In this document: in pieces, positions 1 through 7,294 of the stretch
How the letters are laid out: each line of letters starts with the position of its first letter
Position numbering within the stretch: position 1 is the first letter of the stretch
Assembly: GCA_947377425.1 (NCBI GenBank)
Contig: CANCFZ010000037.1
Span: 1 to 14,277 of the forward strand
Reading direction: 5' to 3'
Origin: Flavobacteriaceae bacterium
Lineage (GTDB): Bacteria > Bacteroidota > Bacteroidia > Flavobacteriales > Flavobacteriaceae
DNA length: 14,277 nucleotides
The notes under the pieces: generated by a model
Seen by the model: only the letters and a program-made list of their open reading frames with translations
What the model was told of the DNA's origin: nothing
Databases searched by the model: none
Made by a program: the position numbers and the translations under genes

Positions 1-78
1 AGAAATTTTAAAAAGGATACAAAAAGGTGGAGTTAAAATAGAAAATCACTCGAACTGACGGTGGTGTTGGAGTGGGTT
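1..78. other. Left-edge non-coding stretch, possibly containing the end of a plus-strand gene
   Basis: No complete gene fits here. Plus-strand frame 2 is open from the window edge to a TGA at 56-58 and would encode a C-terminus of about 18 residues ending in IENHSN. Frame 1 is open to a TAA at 34-36. Either could be the tail of a gene running in from the left, convergent with the CHAT gene, but the fragment is too short to decide. The stretch also carries a short CACTCGAACTGAC sequence of the kind I remember from dispersed intergenic repeats in Flavobacterium; that recollection is not checked. Confidence 0.25.
47..74. terminator. Candidate bidirectional terminator after the CHAT gene
   Basis: Nine-base arms at 47-55 and 66-74 pair with a single G-G mismatch around a 10-base loop. 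A short A run lies on the left and a T run on the right. On the minus strand the hairpin begins five bases past the CHAT stop codon and is followed by TTTT. The stem is imperfect and the T run is short, so this is only a candidate. Confidence 0.35.
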
Positions 79-2646
79 TTATGTAATCTTTTTAAAGGTT
101 TTGTAAGCTAGAATGACTGTGGCTAATCCAGCGATGATTATGATGCTTATTAAGAATAGTGGTACTGATTTGTTTTCTAAAGTTCCATAATACACGAAAG
201 CACTCCAATAATAAGGTGATTTTTTGGCGTTTGGAATGGCATCGTCTTTAAGGAAATCGAGTTTGGCTTGGTGGTTGGCATCGAAATAGGATTTTCCTGA
301 TTTTATGTTTTTATAGAATTTCTCCATCAGAACCGAGGTGGTGAAATCGTTTACTTTCCATAGTGAAAAGAGTAGATTTTGTGCTCCTGCAAACTGAAAT
401 CCTCGTGCGATACTCATGGCTCCTTCGGCTTTGTAAAGTTTTCCTAGACCTGTTTCGCAGGCGCTTAATACTACTAAATCGGGTTTGATGTTGAGGTGGT
501 ATAGTTGGGAATATAGGATTTCTTGGTCGTAAAATTTGATGCTTGCTGGTTCTTCAATGTCGCCCGATGAGGCGTGTGTAGAAAGGTGTAGTATAGAATA
601 GTTAATAGCTTTTGATTTAAAGTTTTGGAAGGTTGCTTTGTTGCCTTCAAAATAAGTTCCTTTGAAATTGTCTTTTAGATTTTCTAATTCTTTTTGGGAG
701 AAGGTGAGTTCTAAAGGCGAGTTTTTGAATATGGGGAAGATGCCCAAAACGTTTTCTTTTTGATGTTGAAACGGAATGGTATTTAGATAAAATGTCGCGG
801 AATTGTTGTATCCGATGGCAAAATCATTGAGTAGATAGTGCATTTTGGCAAAGTTGGTGGTTGTGGTTCTTTGGGTAATTAAGGCTTCAAAGGGCAAGAA
901 AGTTAAAACACCATCGGGAATTATGATAAGGTTTTTGTGGCATGATTTTTTGGGTAGTTGTACCGTTTTATAAGCAACGTTTGCATAGTGATTGTATTCT
1001 GACGGATTGTTAGAAATGGTTGTTGCGTTAGAAAATAAATCAATGAATTGAACGATTTTTGGCGTTGTTGTATCGCTATTGTTTATGGTTTTTACGGCAA
1101 TTTTGTTTTGTTTAATGGTGAATACATAAATTGTTTGGACACCATAAAAATAGTCCACCATAATGGCGTTGTCATTTTCAAGTTTGGCGTATAACTCTTT
1201 TATGTCGAATTCTTTTTTGGATATTTTTGTTGTTTTAGATTCTTTCGATTTTAATAAAAGCATCAATTCATTTTGTTTTTTGATGGCAAAATTGATTGTT
1301 GCAATGTTGGCGTTTTCTAGTTTTTGTTGTTGTTTGATGATTATTGTGTTCCAATTTTGGAGTTGTTCTTGTATGATTTTTTCTTCTTTGGAAGTGGTTT
1401 TGTTTTTGTTGATTGCCGCTTTTAGAACCGCTGCTTTAGTTTGTTCTTGTAGCGTAAAAGCACTTTCGATGTAAGCTGTTTTCTTGTCTTTTTGATAGAG
1501 CGAATAGTATATAGCTAGACATTTTTCGGTGCGGTTTCGGTTTCTAATTTCCGTTATTATTTTAGAGTTTTCATAGACCAAAAGCAATTGGAATAGGTCT
1601 TCAATATGAAAGGCAAGTTGGTAGGATTCTAATGCTTTTTTAGGTTGGTTTTGTGTTATGAATAGATCGGCTTGTAAATCTAAAGCGTCTAACAATGTGT
1701 TCTCGGCATAGAGTGAATTTACATTAGGCAGATTGTTGTTTTTGTTGGAATAATTTGGAATTAGTGTTTTGAATACTTGGCAAAGCGACTTTTGCGCTTC
1801 TGAGAATTTGTTGTTTTCATAATACAACGAGGCTTCGTCATAATATAACTTTGCGATTGATCGGGTTGTTGCTTTTTTGTTTTGGAAGAAAAGTGTTTTG
1901 GCTTGTTCAAACGAGCTGAAATCATTGTTTACAAGCGCTGTGTTTATGAATGAGTTTGCCAAAGACATGGTTTCATTCGCATCTTTTAGAAACTTAATTG
2001 AAATTCCATAGCAGATTCCTGCTTTGTCACTCTTGTTAATTGTTAAATAATTATTGCCTAAATTATTCCATAACATTCCCTTTTGGGCATTGGATAAATT
2101 TTGAGATTGAAGTGTTTTTTCAAGTAAATTAATGGCTTGGTTTGTTCTTCCTGTTTTTTGATAAACGATGCAAAGGTTATTTATTGCGGTGTATTTTAGT
2201 GGTTGGTTGTTTTCGATATTAGCGGTGTAGAAGTATTGTTTTATGGTGTTTTCGGCGTTGTCGTAATCGCCAATAATGGTATAAAGATTGCCTAGTTTTT
2301 TAAGGCAGTTTTCTATGATGTCGTAATTTGAAAGTTTGTTTTTATCATACAAACGCCAAGCCGATTCGTAGCTTTCGATGGCTTTATTGGTTAGTCCAAA
2401 TTCATTTTGATAATAGCCTTTGTTGCATTTTAATATTACGAAAGCTAGGAGTTCGGGTTTTGATTTTGTCACATTGAGCGCAGTCGAAATGCTTTTTTCA
2501 AAGATTTCCAAACTCTTTAAATTTCTTTCATTCGGATTGGCTACAAAAACATCAACGGAATTGTAGATTTTATCTTCTAAAGTAATGGGTTTACTTTGAG
2601 AAAATGTTAATTGAGTGAAGAAGAATATGAAGAGTAATTTTCGCAT
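79..2646 (-). CDS. Membrane-anchored TPR-CHAT protease-like protein
   Basis: This 855-residue protein begins with a signal peptide (MRKLLFIFFFTQLTFSQS). A long helical region of TPR-like repeats (about residues 50-430) and a charged, probably coiled segment follow. The C-terminal third is a CHAT domain, a caspase-like cysteine peptidase fold. The catalytic pair is visible: His691 in HLSTHASSG and Cys730 in VVLSACETGLG, followed by the family block around EGAMSIARGFQFAGAQ. The last 29 residues form one hydrophobic helix ending in YKTFKKIT. Signal peptide plus C-terminal anchor suggests that the TPR and CHAT parts lie in the periplasm, with the tail in the cytoplasm. An in-frame ATG 36 bases upstream (2682) adds 12 residues encoded by an intergenic repeat, so the ATG at 2646, directly before a canonical signal peptide, is preferred. 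The gene follows the PKD-protein gene on the same strand after 78 bases. Substrate unknown; the CHAT call is confident, the periplasmic role is inferred. Confidence 0.9.
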   Translation of the reverse strand: MRKLLFIFFFTQLTFSQSKPITLEDKIYNSVDVFVANPNERNLKSLEIFEKSISTALNVTKSKPELLAFVILKCNKGYYQNEFGLTNKAIESYESAWRLYDKNKLSNYDIIENCLKKLGNLYTIIGDYDNAENTIKQYFYTANIENNQPLKYTAINNLCIVYQKTGRTNQAINLLEKTLQSQNLSNAQKGMLWNNLGNNYLTINKSDKAGICYGISIKFLKDANETMSLANSFINTALVNNDFSSFEQAKTLFFQNKKATTRSIAKLYYDEASLYYENNKFSEAQKSLCQVFKTLIPNYSNKNNNLPNVNSLYAENTLLDALDLQADLFITQNQPKKALESYQLAFHIEDLFQLLLVYENSKIITEIRNRNRTEKCLAIYYSLYQKDKKTAYIESAFTLQEQTKAAVLKAAINKNKTTSKEEKIIQEQLQNWNTIIIKQQQKLENANIATINFAIKKQNELMLLLKSKESKTTKISKKEFDIKELYAKLENDNAIMVDYFYGVQTIYVFTIKQNKIAVKTINNSDTTTPKIVQFIDLFSNATTISNNPSEYNHYANVAYKTVQLPKKSCHKNLIIIPDGVLTFLPFEALITQRTTTTNFAKMHYLLNDFAIGYNNSATFYLNTIPFQHQKENVLGIFPIFKNSPLELTFSQKELENLKDNFKGTYFEGNKATFQNFKSKAINYSILHLSTHASSGDIEEPASIKFYDQEILYSQLYHLNIKPDLVVLSACETGLGKLYKAEGAMSIARGFQFAGAQNLLFSLWKVNDFTTSVLMEKFYKNIKSGKSYFDANHQAKLDFLKDDAIPNAKKSPYYWSAFVYYGTLENKSVPLFLISIIIIAGLATVILAYKTFKKIT
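2468..2491. repeat. Dispersed-repeat-like 24-mer inside the CHAT coding sequence
   Basis: The stretch resembles a short repeat I associate with Flavobacteriaceae intergenic regions (core TTGAGCGCAGTCGAAATG). It is read in frame on the minus strand as HFDCAQCD-type codons shifted to give ISTALNVT near residue 55 of the CHAT protein. Its 10-base core CATTTCGACT recurs at 9402-9411, beside the terminator of the anti-sigma gene. The 10-base match is seen directly; family membership is from memory. Confidence 0.4.
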
Positions 2647-2671
2647 GGAAATTTTTAAGGCACAAAAGGTT

Positions 2672-2713
2672 ACAAAAGGCACAAAATGAAACTAAATCTT
2701 TTGTGCCTTTTGT
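2672..2713. repeat. Perfect 15-bp inverted repeat between the PKD and CHAT genes
   Basis: Arms 2672-2686 (ACAAAAGGCACAAAA) and 2699-2713 are perfectly complementary around a 12-base loop. A further partial direct copy (AAGGCACAAAAGG) lies at 2657-2669. In the minus-strand transcript the stem sits between the PKD stop codon and the CHAT start and is not followed by a T run. It is therefore better read as an intergenic repeat, or an mRNA-processing or attenuating hairpin, than as a classical terminator. Confidence 0.7.
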
Positions 2714-2724
2714 GATTAAATCAT

Positions 2725-4731
2725 TTAAAATTTATAGATAGCATAAAACTGGCAATAATCAAAACCTTGTACGAAGTTTTTATAATATCTAACTCCCAAA
2801 CTTGGACCAATTCTAGCAAAACCAAACGTAACATCGGCAAAAATACTTCCTTGCACTTTTCTAAAAGGAGTCATTGTTGACGTTGAAGAATAGTTTTCTT
2901 CTAAGCTTGGTATTTCATCGCCTTGAGTTGGTGGAGTATGATTAAAATCTAAAGCATAGTATTTTTTGTATCGTTCATAGGCTGTTTTTTCACTCATAAT
3001 AAGCGAAAATTGAGGGCCAGCACCAATGCCAATGTAATTATTGATGTTGTATCGCAATGATGCAGGAACTATATCAATAAAATTTCTTGTAATTTTAGTA
3101 TTGCTTGAAGTTTGAACATAAGCAGCATCAACAACAGTTCCGTTGCTTAAGATAATTGGAGGATTTAGTTGTTGCAACGTTACATCTGACAGCGTCGTTG
3201 TTCCGCCTGTTTCGAGATGATTGAAATATACTTCGGATTGCCAATAAAAACGATAGGATTTGTATGGCGAAATAGTTGCTCCCAAGAAATAGCTTTGGGC
3301 ATTATCTTGTTTGGCAAAATAATTATATCCTGCTTTGGCTCCGATTGAAATTCCGGGTTTGAATTTTGTTACCGCATAATTGGTAATTACAGGTTCATTT
3401 TTGTCAAAGAAAATAGATGTTTTGCTTTTGGTTTTAACCTTGTGAAAATCTTTGGCAAATTTCATCGAATATTTTACAAATCCTTTAGTGGAATCGCGTT
3501 CCATAACATTCTTTTGGTTGCTTCCAGGAAGATAAATATTTTTGAAGGTGAAATGAATTTGGTCTTTTTTTATGATGGTGTCGATGCAACTGTACGTCAC
3601 GTTTTCGCCTTTGGGACAAATTGGACATTTTGGATAACTGTCTACAATTTGCAAGGTTTTCTTATCGAACATTTCGGGAATATCGGTTTCTAAACGAATG
3701 GTTCTTGCTGGACCTTCGCCATTATTTTGAAAGCGAGTTTTGAAATTGGTGGTTTTCAATCGCACCAATCGGTAATTGATAGACGTTCCGTTACTCGACA
3801 TTTTGTTTGGATCGTGGGAAGTCACGATTTCCATTTCGAGGGTTTTCTTTTTGTGGTTTTTGTAATTTCTATCGGGAACATAAACACCACGCATTTTTAC
3901 TGTGGCACTCGTATCTTTAATCATTTCGGGTGTGGTTTTGAACGTCATGAAAATGTTGCGTGTTTCTTTAGCGTTCATGTTGTCAAATTCTAAAATTTTC
4001 ACATCAGAAAATAAGGCTTTGCTTTCTGCTAAAGTCATTTCGAGGTTTTCATCGTCGGTTGTGAATGAATTTCTAAACGATGGATAATCATTTGCAGAAG
4101 CTACATTTTGATATAAATTATTGAGTTCATCCACGCAAGCAACTCCATTTTCTTGCACTTCTTTTTCTCCGAAATGAGTTCGGGTTTCTAGTAGTTCAAA
4201 GTTTTTCTTTTTGAATTCTTTGTCGTTGTAGAATAAATAAAGTTTTCCGCTGGAAACATAATTCAAAAGGTTTTGATAACTCATCACAACCACCATTTCT
4301 TCTTCTGGAACGGGTTCTCGATTGCTAAATAGTTTGAATCCTTCTTCGGTTTCAATGGAAGCAATTTCATCCGATTTATCATCGGTGATTTCGGTTACAG
4401 CAACTGTTTTAGGGCGCGTTGTTGGTGGTTTTCCATTGTCATAATTGTTGGTTACGGCAAGATTTACTTTGAAATCGGCTTTCTTTTTATATACTTTTTT
4501 GGGTTCTTTTACTTTGCTATAACTACCGTCTCCAAATTCCCAGAAGTAACTGTAACTTGCAGGAGGAGCGCCCGAGACTTGATTTAATGGAGGTGTATCG
4601 GCTTTGAATGACACTTGATTTGCTTTTTTGTCATAACCTATAGTGGCTTTTCGAGTAAGGGTATCTTTTGCTTTTGTTTGTGAGAACATTAACGAAGTCA
4701 CTAAAAGTAATAATAAAACTAATTTTTTCAT
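2725..4731 (-). CDS. Secreted PKD-domain protein with C-terminal outer-membrane barrel-like region
   Basis: The protein has 668 residues from the chosen ATG, which starts a clear signal peptide (MKKLVLLLLLVTSLMFSQ). An ATG seven codons further upstream is less likely. A PKD domain covers about residues 37-112, with the hallmark FWEFGDG at 63-69. An unassigned middle part follows. Residues 303-452 resemble the DUF11/DUF7619-type beta-sandwich of secreted Bacteroidota proteins: SHDPNK at its start, NIYLPGSN in the middle and FFDKNEPVITN at its end. From about residue 460 to the terminal phenylalanine, alternating aromatic strands (GAKAGYNYF, YIGIGAGPQF, FARIGPSLGVRYY) look like a small outer-membrane beta-barrel. 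It is followed by the TPR-CHAT gene, so the two may form a transcription unit. A barrel with periplasmic or surface PKD domains is inferred; no enzymatic function is visible. Confidence 0.8.
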   Translation of the reverse strand: MKKLVLLLLLVTSLMFSQTKAKDTLTRKATIGYDKKANQVSFKADTPPLNQVSGAPPASYSYFWEFGDGSYSKVKEPKKVYKKKADFKVNLAVTNNYDNGKPPTTRPKTVAVTEITDDKSDEIASIETEEGFKLFSNREPVPEEEMVVVMSYQNLLNYVSSGKLYLFYNDKEFKKKNFELLETRTHFGEKEVQENGVACVDELNNLYQNVASANDYPSFRNSFTTDDENLEMTLAESKALFSDVKILEFDNMNAKETRNIFMTFKTTPEMIKDTSATVKMRGVYVPDRNYKNHKKKTLEMEIVTSHDPNKMSSNGTSINYRLVRLKTTNFKTRFQNNGEGPARTIRLETDIPEMFDKKTLQIVDSYPKCPICPKGENVTYSCIDTIIKKDQIHFTFKNIYLPGSNQKNVMERDSTKGFVKYSMKFAKDFHKVKTKSKTSIFFDKNEPVITNYAVTKFKPGISIGAKAGYNYFAKQDNAQSYFLGATISPYKSYRFYWQSEVYFNHLETGGTTTLSDVTLQQLNPPIILSNGTVVDAAYVQTSSNTKITRNFIDIVPASLRYNINNYIGIGAGPQFSLIMSEKTAYERYKKYYALDFNHTPPTQGDEIPSLEENYSSTSTMTPFRKVQGSIFADVTFGFARIGPSLGVRYYKNFVQGFDYCQFYAIYKF

Positions 4732-4767
4732 AATAAGAGGGTTGATTAGCATTTATAAAAATAAGAA

Positions 4768-4791
4768 AAAGTGGTGAATAATCACCACTTT
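4768..4791 (-). terminator. Rho-independent terminator ending the lipoprotein cluster
   Basis: Perfect 10-bp arms (AAAGTGGTGA and its complement) enclose a 4-base loop. On the minus strand the stem is followed by a T-rich tail (TTTTTCTTATTTTT). It lies about 35 bases past the stop codon of the lipoprotein gene at 4827 and before the PKD gene, so it separates the lipoprotein transcripts from the PKD-CHAT pair. Confidence 0.85.
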
Positions 4792-4826
4792 CTTTAAAAA
4801 AAACCGAATCAACCTAACTATTATTT

Positions 4827-5825
4827 TTATGGTAAAGCATTTATTGCTGCTTCTAGTTGTGCTTGATTTCCTAAAACAGTTTCTGATAAAGTGAAATTAT
4901 AAATATCACCAGATTGAACTGTGAATGATTTAATAGCATATCTCCATTGCCCATTGTCTTCTGTTACAAAAATAGCGTGACAAACTAATCCTATTGGAAT
5001 TTGCCCATAATGTTCAGAAAATTGTTGTGTTGCATTTAAGTATCTATCAAATTTTGCTAAGCTATTTCCTTGTCCATCATAATGCAAATAAATAGCAGAG
5101 TTGTTTTCATCATATCCAGCAGGAACCGTTGCTAAAAGTTGTGTTCTTGGTCTTGGATCATTATAAAAACGGTCTACATTAGTCCACCCAAATCCTGGTA
5201 AAGTTGCATTATATGTTCCTGGAGTTATTGTTCCTTGTCCGTTTACAATTACTCCGATTGCTCCTACTGGTCCTGGATCGGTTGCAATCCAACCCAACAT
5301 ATTTGCGCCTGCAGTTGGCTCTTGTCCTGTCCAAAGTGTCATTGCTGGGTTTGGCCCACCAGTTAATGAAGTTGGAATTATTAATTGAATTGGGCTTACT
5401 GTAGTCAATTGAACTCCGCCTTGAGTAGCATTTATGTAAAATTCTCCGCCTGAAATAATTAATGCCATTTGTCCGTTGGCTTGCATTCCCATTGTGGTTT
5501 TATCTGTAGTTAGCATTTTTCCACCGTCAAATACTTCGCTATATTTTACATCAACTAATCCAGTAACTGGGTTTCCGTCTTTTCTTAATCCGTTTCCGTT
5601 TAGTTTAATTGTTACTCCGTTTGTAGAAGTAAATGTTGCCAATCCACTTTCGGCAGTCATTGTGAAGTTTTGTGTTACACTATTCAAAGCTGTTGTTTGA
5701 AGGTTTGAAAATGCTTGAGCCGAAGGAATCGTTGGTTCGGCAACTTGATTGTTGTCATCGTTTGAGCAACTTGTTAAAGCAATTGATGCTAAAAGTAAAA
5801 GGCTAATGTTTTTTAATGATTTCAT
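4827..5825 (-). CDS. Lipoprotein of unknown function, 332 aa
   Basis: The N-terminus MKSLKNISLLLLASIALTSC is a signal-peptidase-II signal with the lipidated cysteine at residue 20. It is followed by SNDDNN, an acidic stretch like the lipoprotein export signal that sends Bacteroidota lipoproteins to the cell surface. Residues 45-150 (TSTNGVTIKLNGNGLRKDGNPVTG, KYSEVFDGGKML) look like the beta-rich module found in other Bacteroidota lipoproteins, where a 'DGNPVTG' turn precedes a regular strand. The C-terminal half has a WTNVDRFYNDPRPRTQL segment and an IYLHYDGQGN segment, which I also recall as conserved in that group. No catalytic motif is visible. The start is fixed by the lipobox distance. 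It is the last gene of the lipoprotein cluster and has its own copy of the two-part promoter motif 35 bases upstream. Lipoprotein status is confident; function is not known. Confidence 0.85.
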   Translation of the reverse strand: MKSLKNISLLLLASIALTSCSNDDNNQVAEPTIPSAQAFSNLQTTALNSVTQNFTMTAESGLATFTSTNGVTIKLNGNGLRKDGNPVTGLVDVKYSEVFDGGKMLTTDKTTMGMQANGQMALIISGGEFYINATQGGVQLTTVSPIQLIIPTSLTGGPNPAMTLWTGQEPTAGANMLGWIATDPGPVGAIGVIVNGQGTITPGTYNATLPGFGWTNVDRFYNDPRPRTQLLATVPAGYDENNSAIYLHYDGQGNSLAKFDRYLNATQQFSEHYGQIPIGLVCHAIFVTEDNGQWRYAIKSFTVQSGDIYNFTLSETVLGNQAQLEAAINALP

Positions 5826-5860
5826 GTTTTCTAATGTTTTTAATTGTTAGGTTATGTTGT

Positions 5861-5891
5861 TATATCAACTGGGGTATTTATTTGTTACCCC
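5861..5891 (-). promoter_or_regulatory. Two-part promoter motif, copy 1 (for the 332-aa lipoprotein)
   Basis: On the minus strand GGGGTAACAA (5882-5891) and TTGATATA (5861-5868) are separated by exactly 13 bases, with an A-rich run just upstream of the first box. The -10-like box ends 35 bases before the ATG. The arrangement (a GTAAC-containing -35-like box and about 15-16 bases to a GATAT box) fits an ECF sigma promoter. Assignment to the sigma factor at 8074 is inferred. Confidence 0.75.
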
Positions 5892-5895
5892 AGTT
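5867..5895. repeat. Inverted repeat embedded in promoter copy 1
   Basis: Perfect 10-bp arms (AACTGGGGTA at 5867-5876 and its complement at 5886-5895) flank a 9-base loop. The right arm contains the GGGGTA half of the -35-like box. On the plus strand it is followed by TTGATTTTTTTT. On the minus strand it lies just beyond the stop codon of the 213-aa lipoprotein gene but lacks a T run. It could be a weak terminator, an operator, or both. Confidence 0.6.
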
Positions 5896-5913
5896 TTGAT
5901 TTTTTTTGAAATT

Positions 5914-6555
5914 TTATTGAAATACAATGTCAATGAAAGGAATTGCCCAGTTGGTTTGTGTTCCTGCATTTTGATAGAAGCTAGAACCTGTAATTTTCAT
6001 GTTTCCATAAACTTGAGGGAAAGCTACATTTCCAGTATTGTTTCTTACTAATCGTCCAATGGTGTTTCCAATATTGGTTCCCCAATTGGTTTGAATTCTT
6101 TTAATTGTATAGGAGTCTCCAGCAACTAAAGTCACAGACGAAATAGTTACATAAGAAGTTGCTGCACTACTAAAAACATGACTTCCAGTATAAACTAAAG
6201 TACTTGTTGTGTTGTCATAAATTTCAATGACATAAGGAGTAGCTGCAATGGCGGGTTGACTTTGATAACCAATGCTACAAACTGTTTTTGTTGCAAATAA
6301 ATGGAAGGTATACGAATGAACTTCGCTGTCATAAGTTACTACGTTTGAATGTCCTGGAAGTGCAGTAACAGCACTATACAATTGTTGAAAATCGGTTCCA
6401 GTTGTAACACATCCTGAAGGTGTTGGTGTTGGAATTGGTGGTGTTGAGCAACTGCTAATTGTAATAACTAATAAGAATATGAATCCGATAGTTTTGAATG
6501 TTTTACTCACAATTTTAAAATTGTTTTTTTGGTGTTCGTGAATCGTTGATTTCAT
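5914..6555 (-). CDS. Lipoprotein of unknown function, 213 aa, paralogue of the 200-aa lipoprotein
   Basis: A signal-peptidase-II signal ends at Cys36 (FLLVITISSC). The mature part is about 175 residues, beta-rich, probably a single sandwich domain. It shares roughly half its residues by eye with the neighbour encoded at 6649-7251, including LPGH, CSIGYQSQPAIAA, the YTG-HVFSSA-TSYV block, GR-V and FYQN. The ATG is preceded by a 19-residue N-terminus (MKSTIHEHQKNNFKIVSKT) that is unusually long and polar for a lipoprotein and identical to that of the 161-aa lipoprotein. An in-frame GTG at codon 16 would put the cysteine at residue 21, as in the paralogue, so the true start is uncertain. A promoter motif lies 34 bases upstream of the ATG. 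No known function recognised. Confidence 0.8.
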   Translation of the reverse strand: MKSTIHEHQKNNFKIVSKTFKTIGFIFLLVITISSCSTPPIPTPTPSGCVTTGTDFQQLYSAVTALPGHSNVVTYDSEVHSYTFHLFATKTVCSIGYQSQPAIAATPYVIEIYDNTTSTLVYTGSHVFSSAATSYVTISSVTLVAGDSYTIKRIQTNWGTNIGNTIGRLVRNNTGNVAFPQVYGNMKITGSSFYQNAGTQTNWAIPFIDIVFQ

Positions 6556-6564
6556 GATTTCTAA
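6499..6564. repeat. 66-bp direct repeat, copy A (start region of the 213-aa lipoprotein gene)
   Basis: This stretch is identical over 66 bases to 7759-7824, exactly 1260 bases away. It spans the start codon and the first 19 codons plus a few bases upstream. It includes a 14-bp palindrome, CAATTTTAAAATTG (6510-6523). The flanking sequences diverge at once on both sides, so the identity points to recent duplication or gene conversion of the 5' end alone. Confidence 0.9.
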
Positions 6565-6589
6565 TATTTTAATTGTTAGGTTATATTGT

Positions 6590-6620
6590 TATATCAACTG
6601 GGATAATTATTTGTTACCCC
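6590..6620 (-). promoter_or_regulatory. Two-part promoter motif, copy 2 (for the 213-aa lipoprotein)
   Basis: GGGGTAACAA (6611-6620) and TTGATATA (6590-6597) on the minus strand, 13 bases apart, 34 bases before the ATG. The 32 bases 6571-6602 match 5842-5873 of copy 1 at all but one position, so copies 1 and 2 share a common origin. A shorter 7-bp version of the copy-1 inverted repeat (AACTGGG with CCCAGTT) is present around the -35-like box. Confidence 0.75.
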
Positions 6621-6648
6621 AGTTTTGAAAGTTTTTTAAAAGTATCTA

Positions 6649-7251
6649 CTAATAGTAAGCAAAATCGATGTAAGGAATTCCTCTGTTTACTAACGGTCCG
6701 CCATTTTGATAGAAATTAGCTCCAGTAATAGTCATGATTCCGAAAGATTGTGGGAAACTTACTAAGGCACCCGGTTGATTAACAACTCTACCAATAATGT
6801 TTGCAAAATTGTTTCCTGCATTTGCTAAAAGCATTGTTCTTCTGATAGTATACGATTGATTGGCGATAATTGGTGTTGGTGTAATGGAAACATAACTGGT
6901 ATTTGCAGATGAGAATACATGGTTTCCTGTATAAATAACCGTGTTGGTGTTGTTGTCAATAATTTCCATTTTGTACGGAACGGCTGCAATAGCTGGTTGA
7001 CTTTGGTACCCAATACTACAAATGGTTTTATTTTGCGAAAAAGTAAATGTGTACTCGTGAATCTCTGTATCAAAAGTGACTGTGTTTTGATGTCCTGGAA
7101 GCGCCACTACATTGGCATACAATTGATTGAATATAGTGTTTGTAGAGCTACAAGCCGAAACTGGTACTGGAGTTGTTGTTCCTGTTGAGCAACTTACAAT
7201 TGTTAATCCTAATACGATTAAAAGTCCGATGTTTTTAAATGTTGATTTCAT
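6649..7251 (-). CDS. Lipoprotein of unknown function, 200 aa, paralogue of the 213-aa lipoprotein
   Basis: MKSTFKNIGLLIVLGLTIVSC is a compact signal-peptidase-II signal with the cysteine at residue 21, followed by a threonine/proline-rich linker. The mature domain is the same beta-rich type as the neighbour downstream, with CSIGYQSQPAIAA (a cysteine pair with the one near residue 34 is possible), YTGNHVFSSANTSYV, IIGRVV and NFYQNGG. Relative to the neighbour it lacks 15 codons just after MKST, which is the normal length for a lipoprotein signal. A promoter motif lies 43 bases upstream. The tandem arrangement indicates gene duplication. The fold resembles carbohydrate- or adhesion-type sandwiches only in a general way; no function is assigned. 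Confidence 0.82.
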   Translation of the reverse strand: MKSTFKNIGLLIVLGLTIVSCSTGTTTPVPVSACSSTNTIFNQLYANVVALPGHQNTVTFDTEIHEYTFTFSQNKTICSIGYQSQPAIAAVPYKMEIIDNNTNTVIYTGNHVFSSANTSYVSITPTPIIANQSYTIRRTMLLANAGNNFANIIGRVVNQPGALVSFPQSFGIMTITGANFYQNGGPLVNRGIPYIDFAYY

Positions 7252-7294
7252 GATTTCTAATATTTTGTTGTTGATTAATTTTGTTTTCTATTGT

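Noticed and set aside
1163..1474. Plus-strand 103-aa open frame inside the CHAT gene
   Set aside because: Low-complexity shadow (Ser/Phe/Leu/Val rich) of the minus-strand gene, which has clear domains.
5854..6051. Plus-strand 65-aa open frame over promoter copy 1
   Set aside because: It runs across the promoter motif and the antisense of the 213-aa lipoprotein gene; no support for coding.
6825..7188. Alternative frames (82 and 89 aa) over the 200-aa lipoprotein gene
   Set aside because: Overlap a well-formed lipoprotein gene with a conserved paralogue and show no features of their own.
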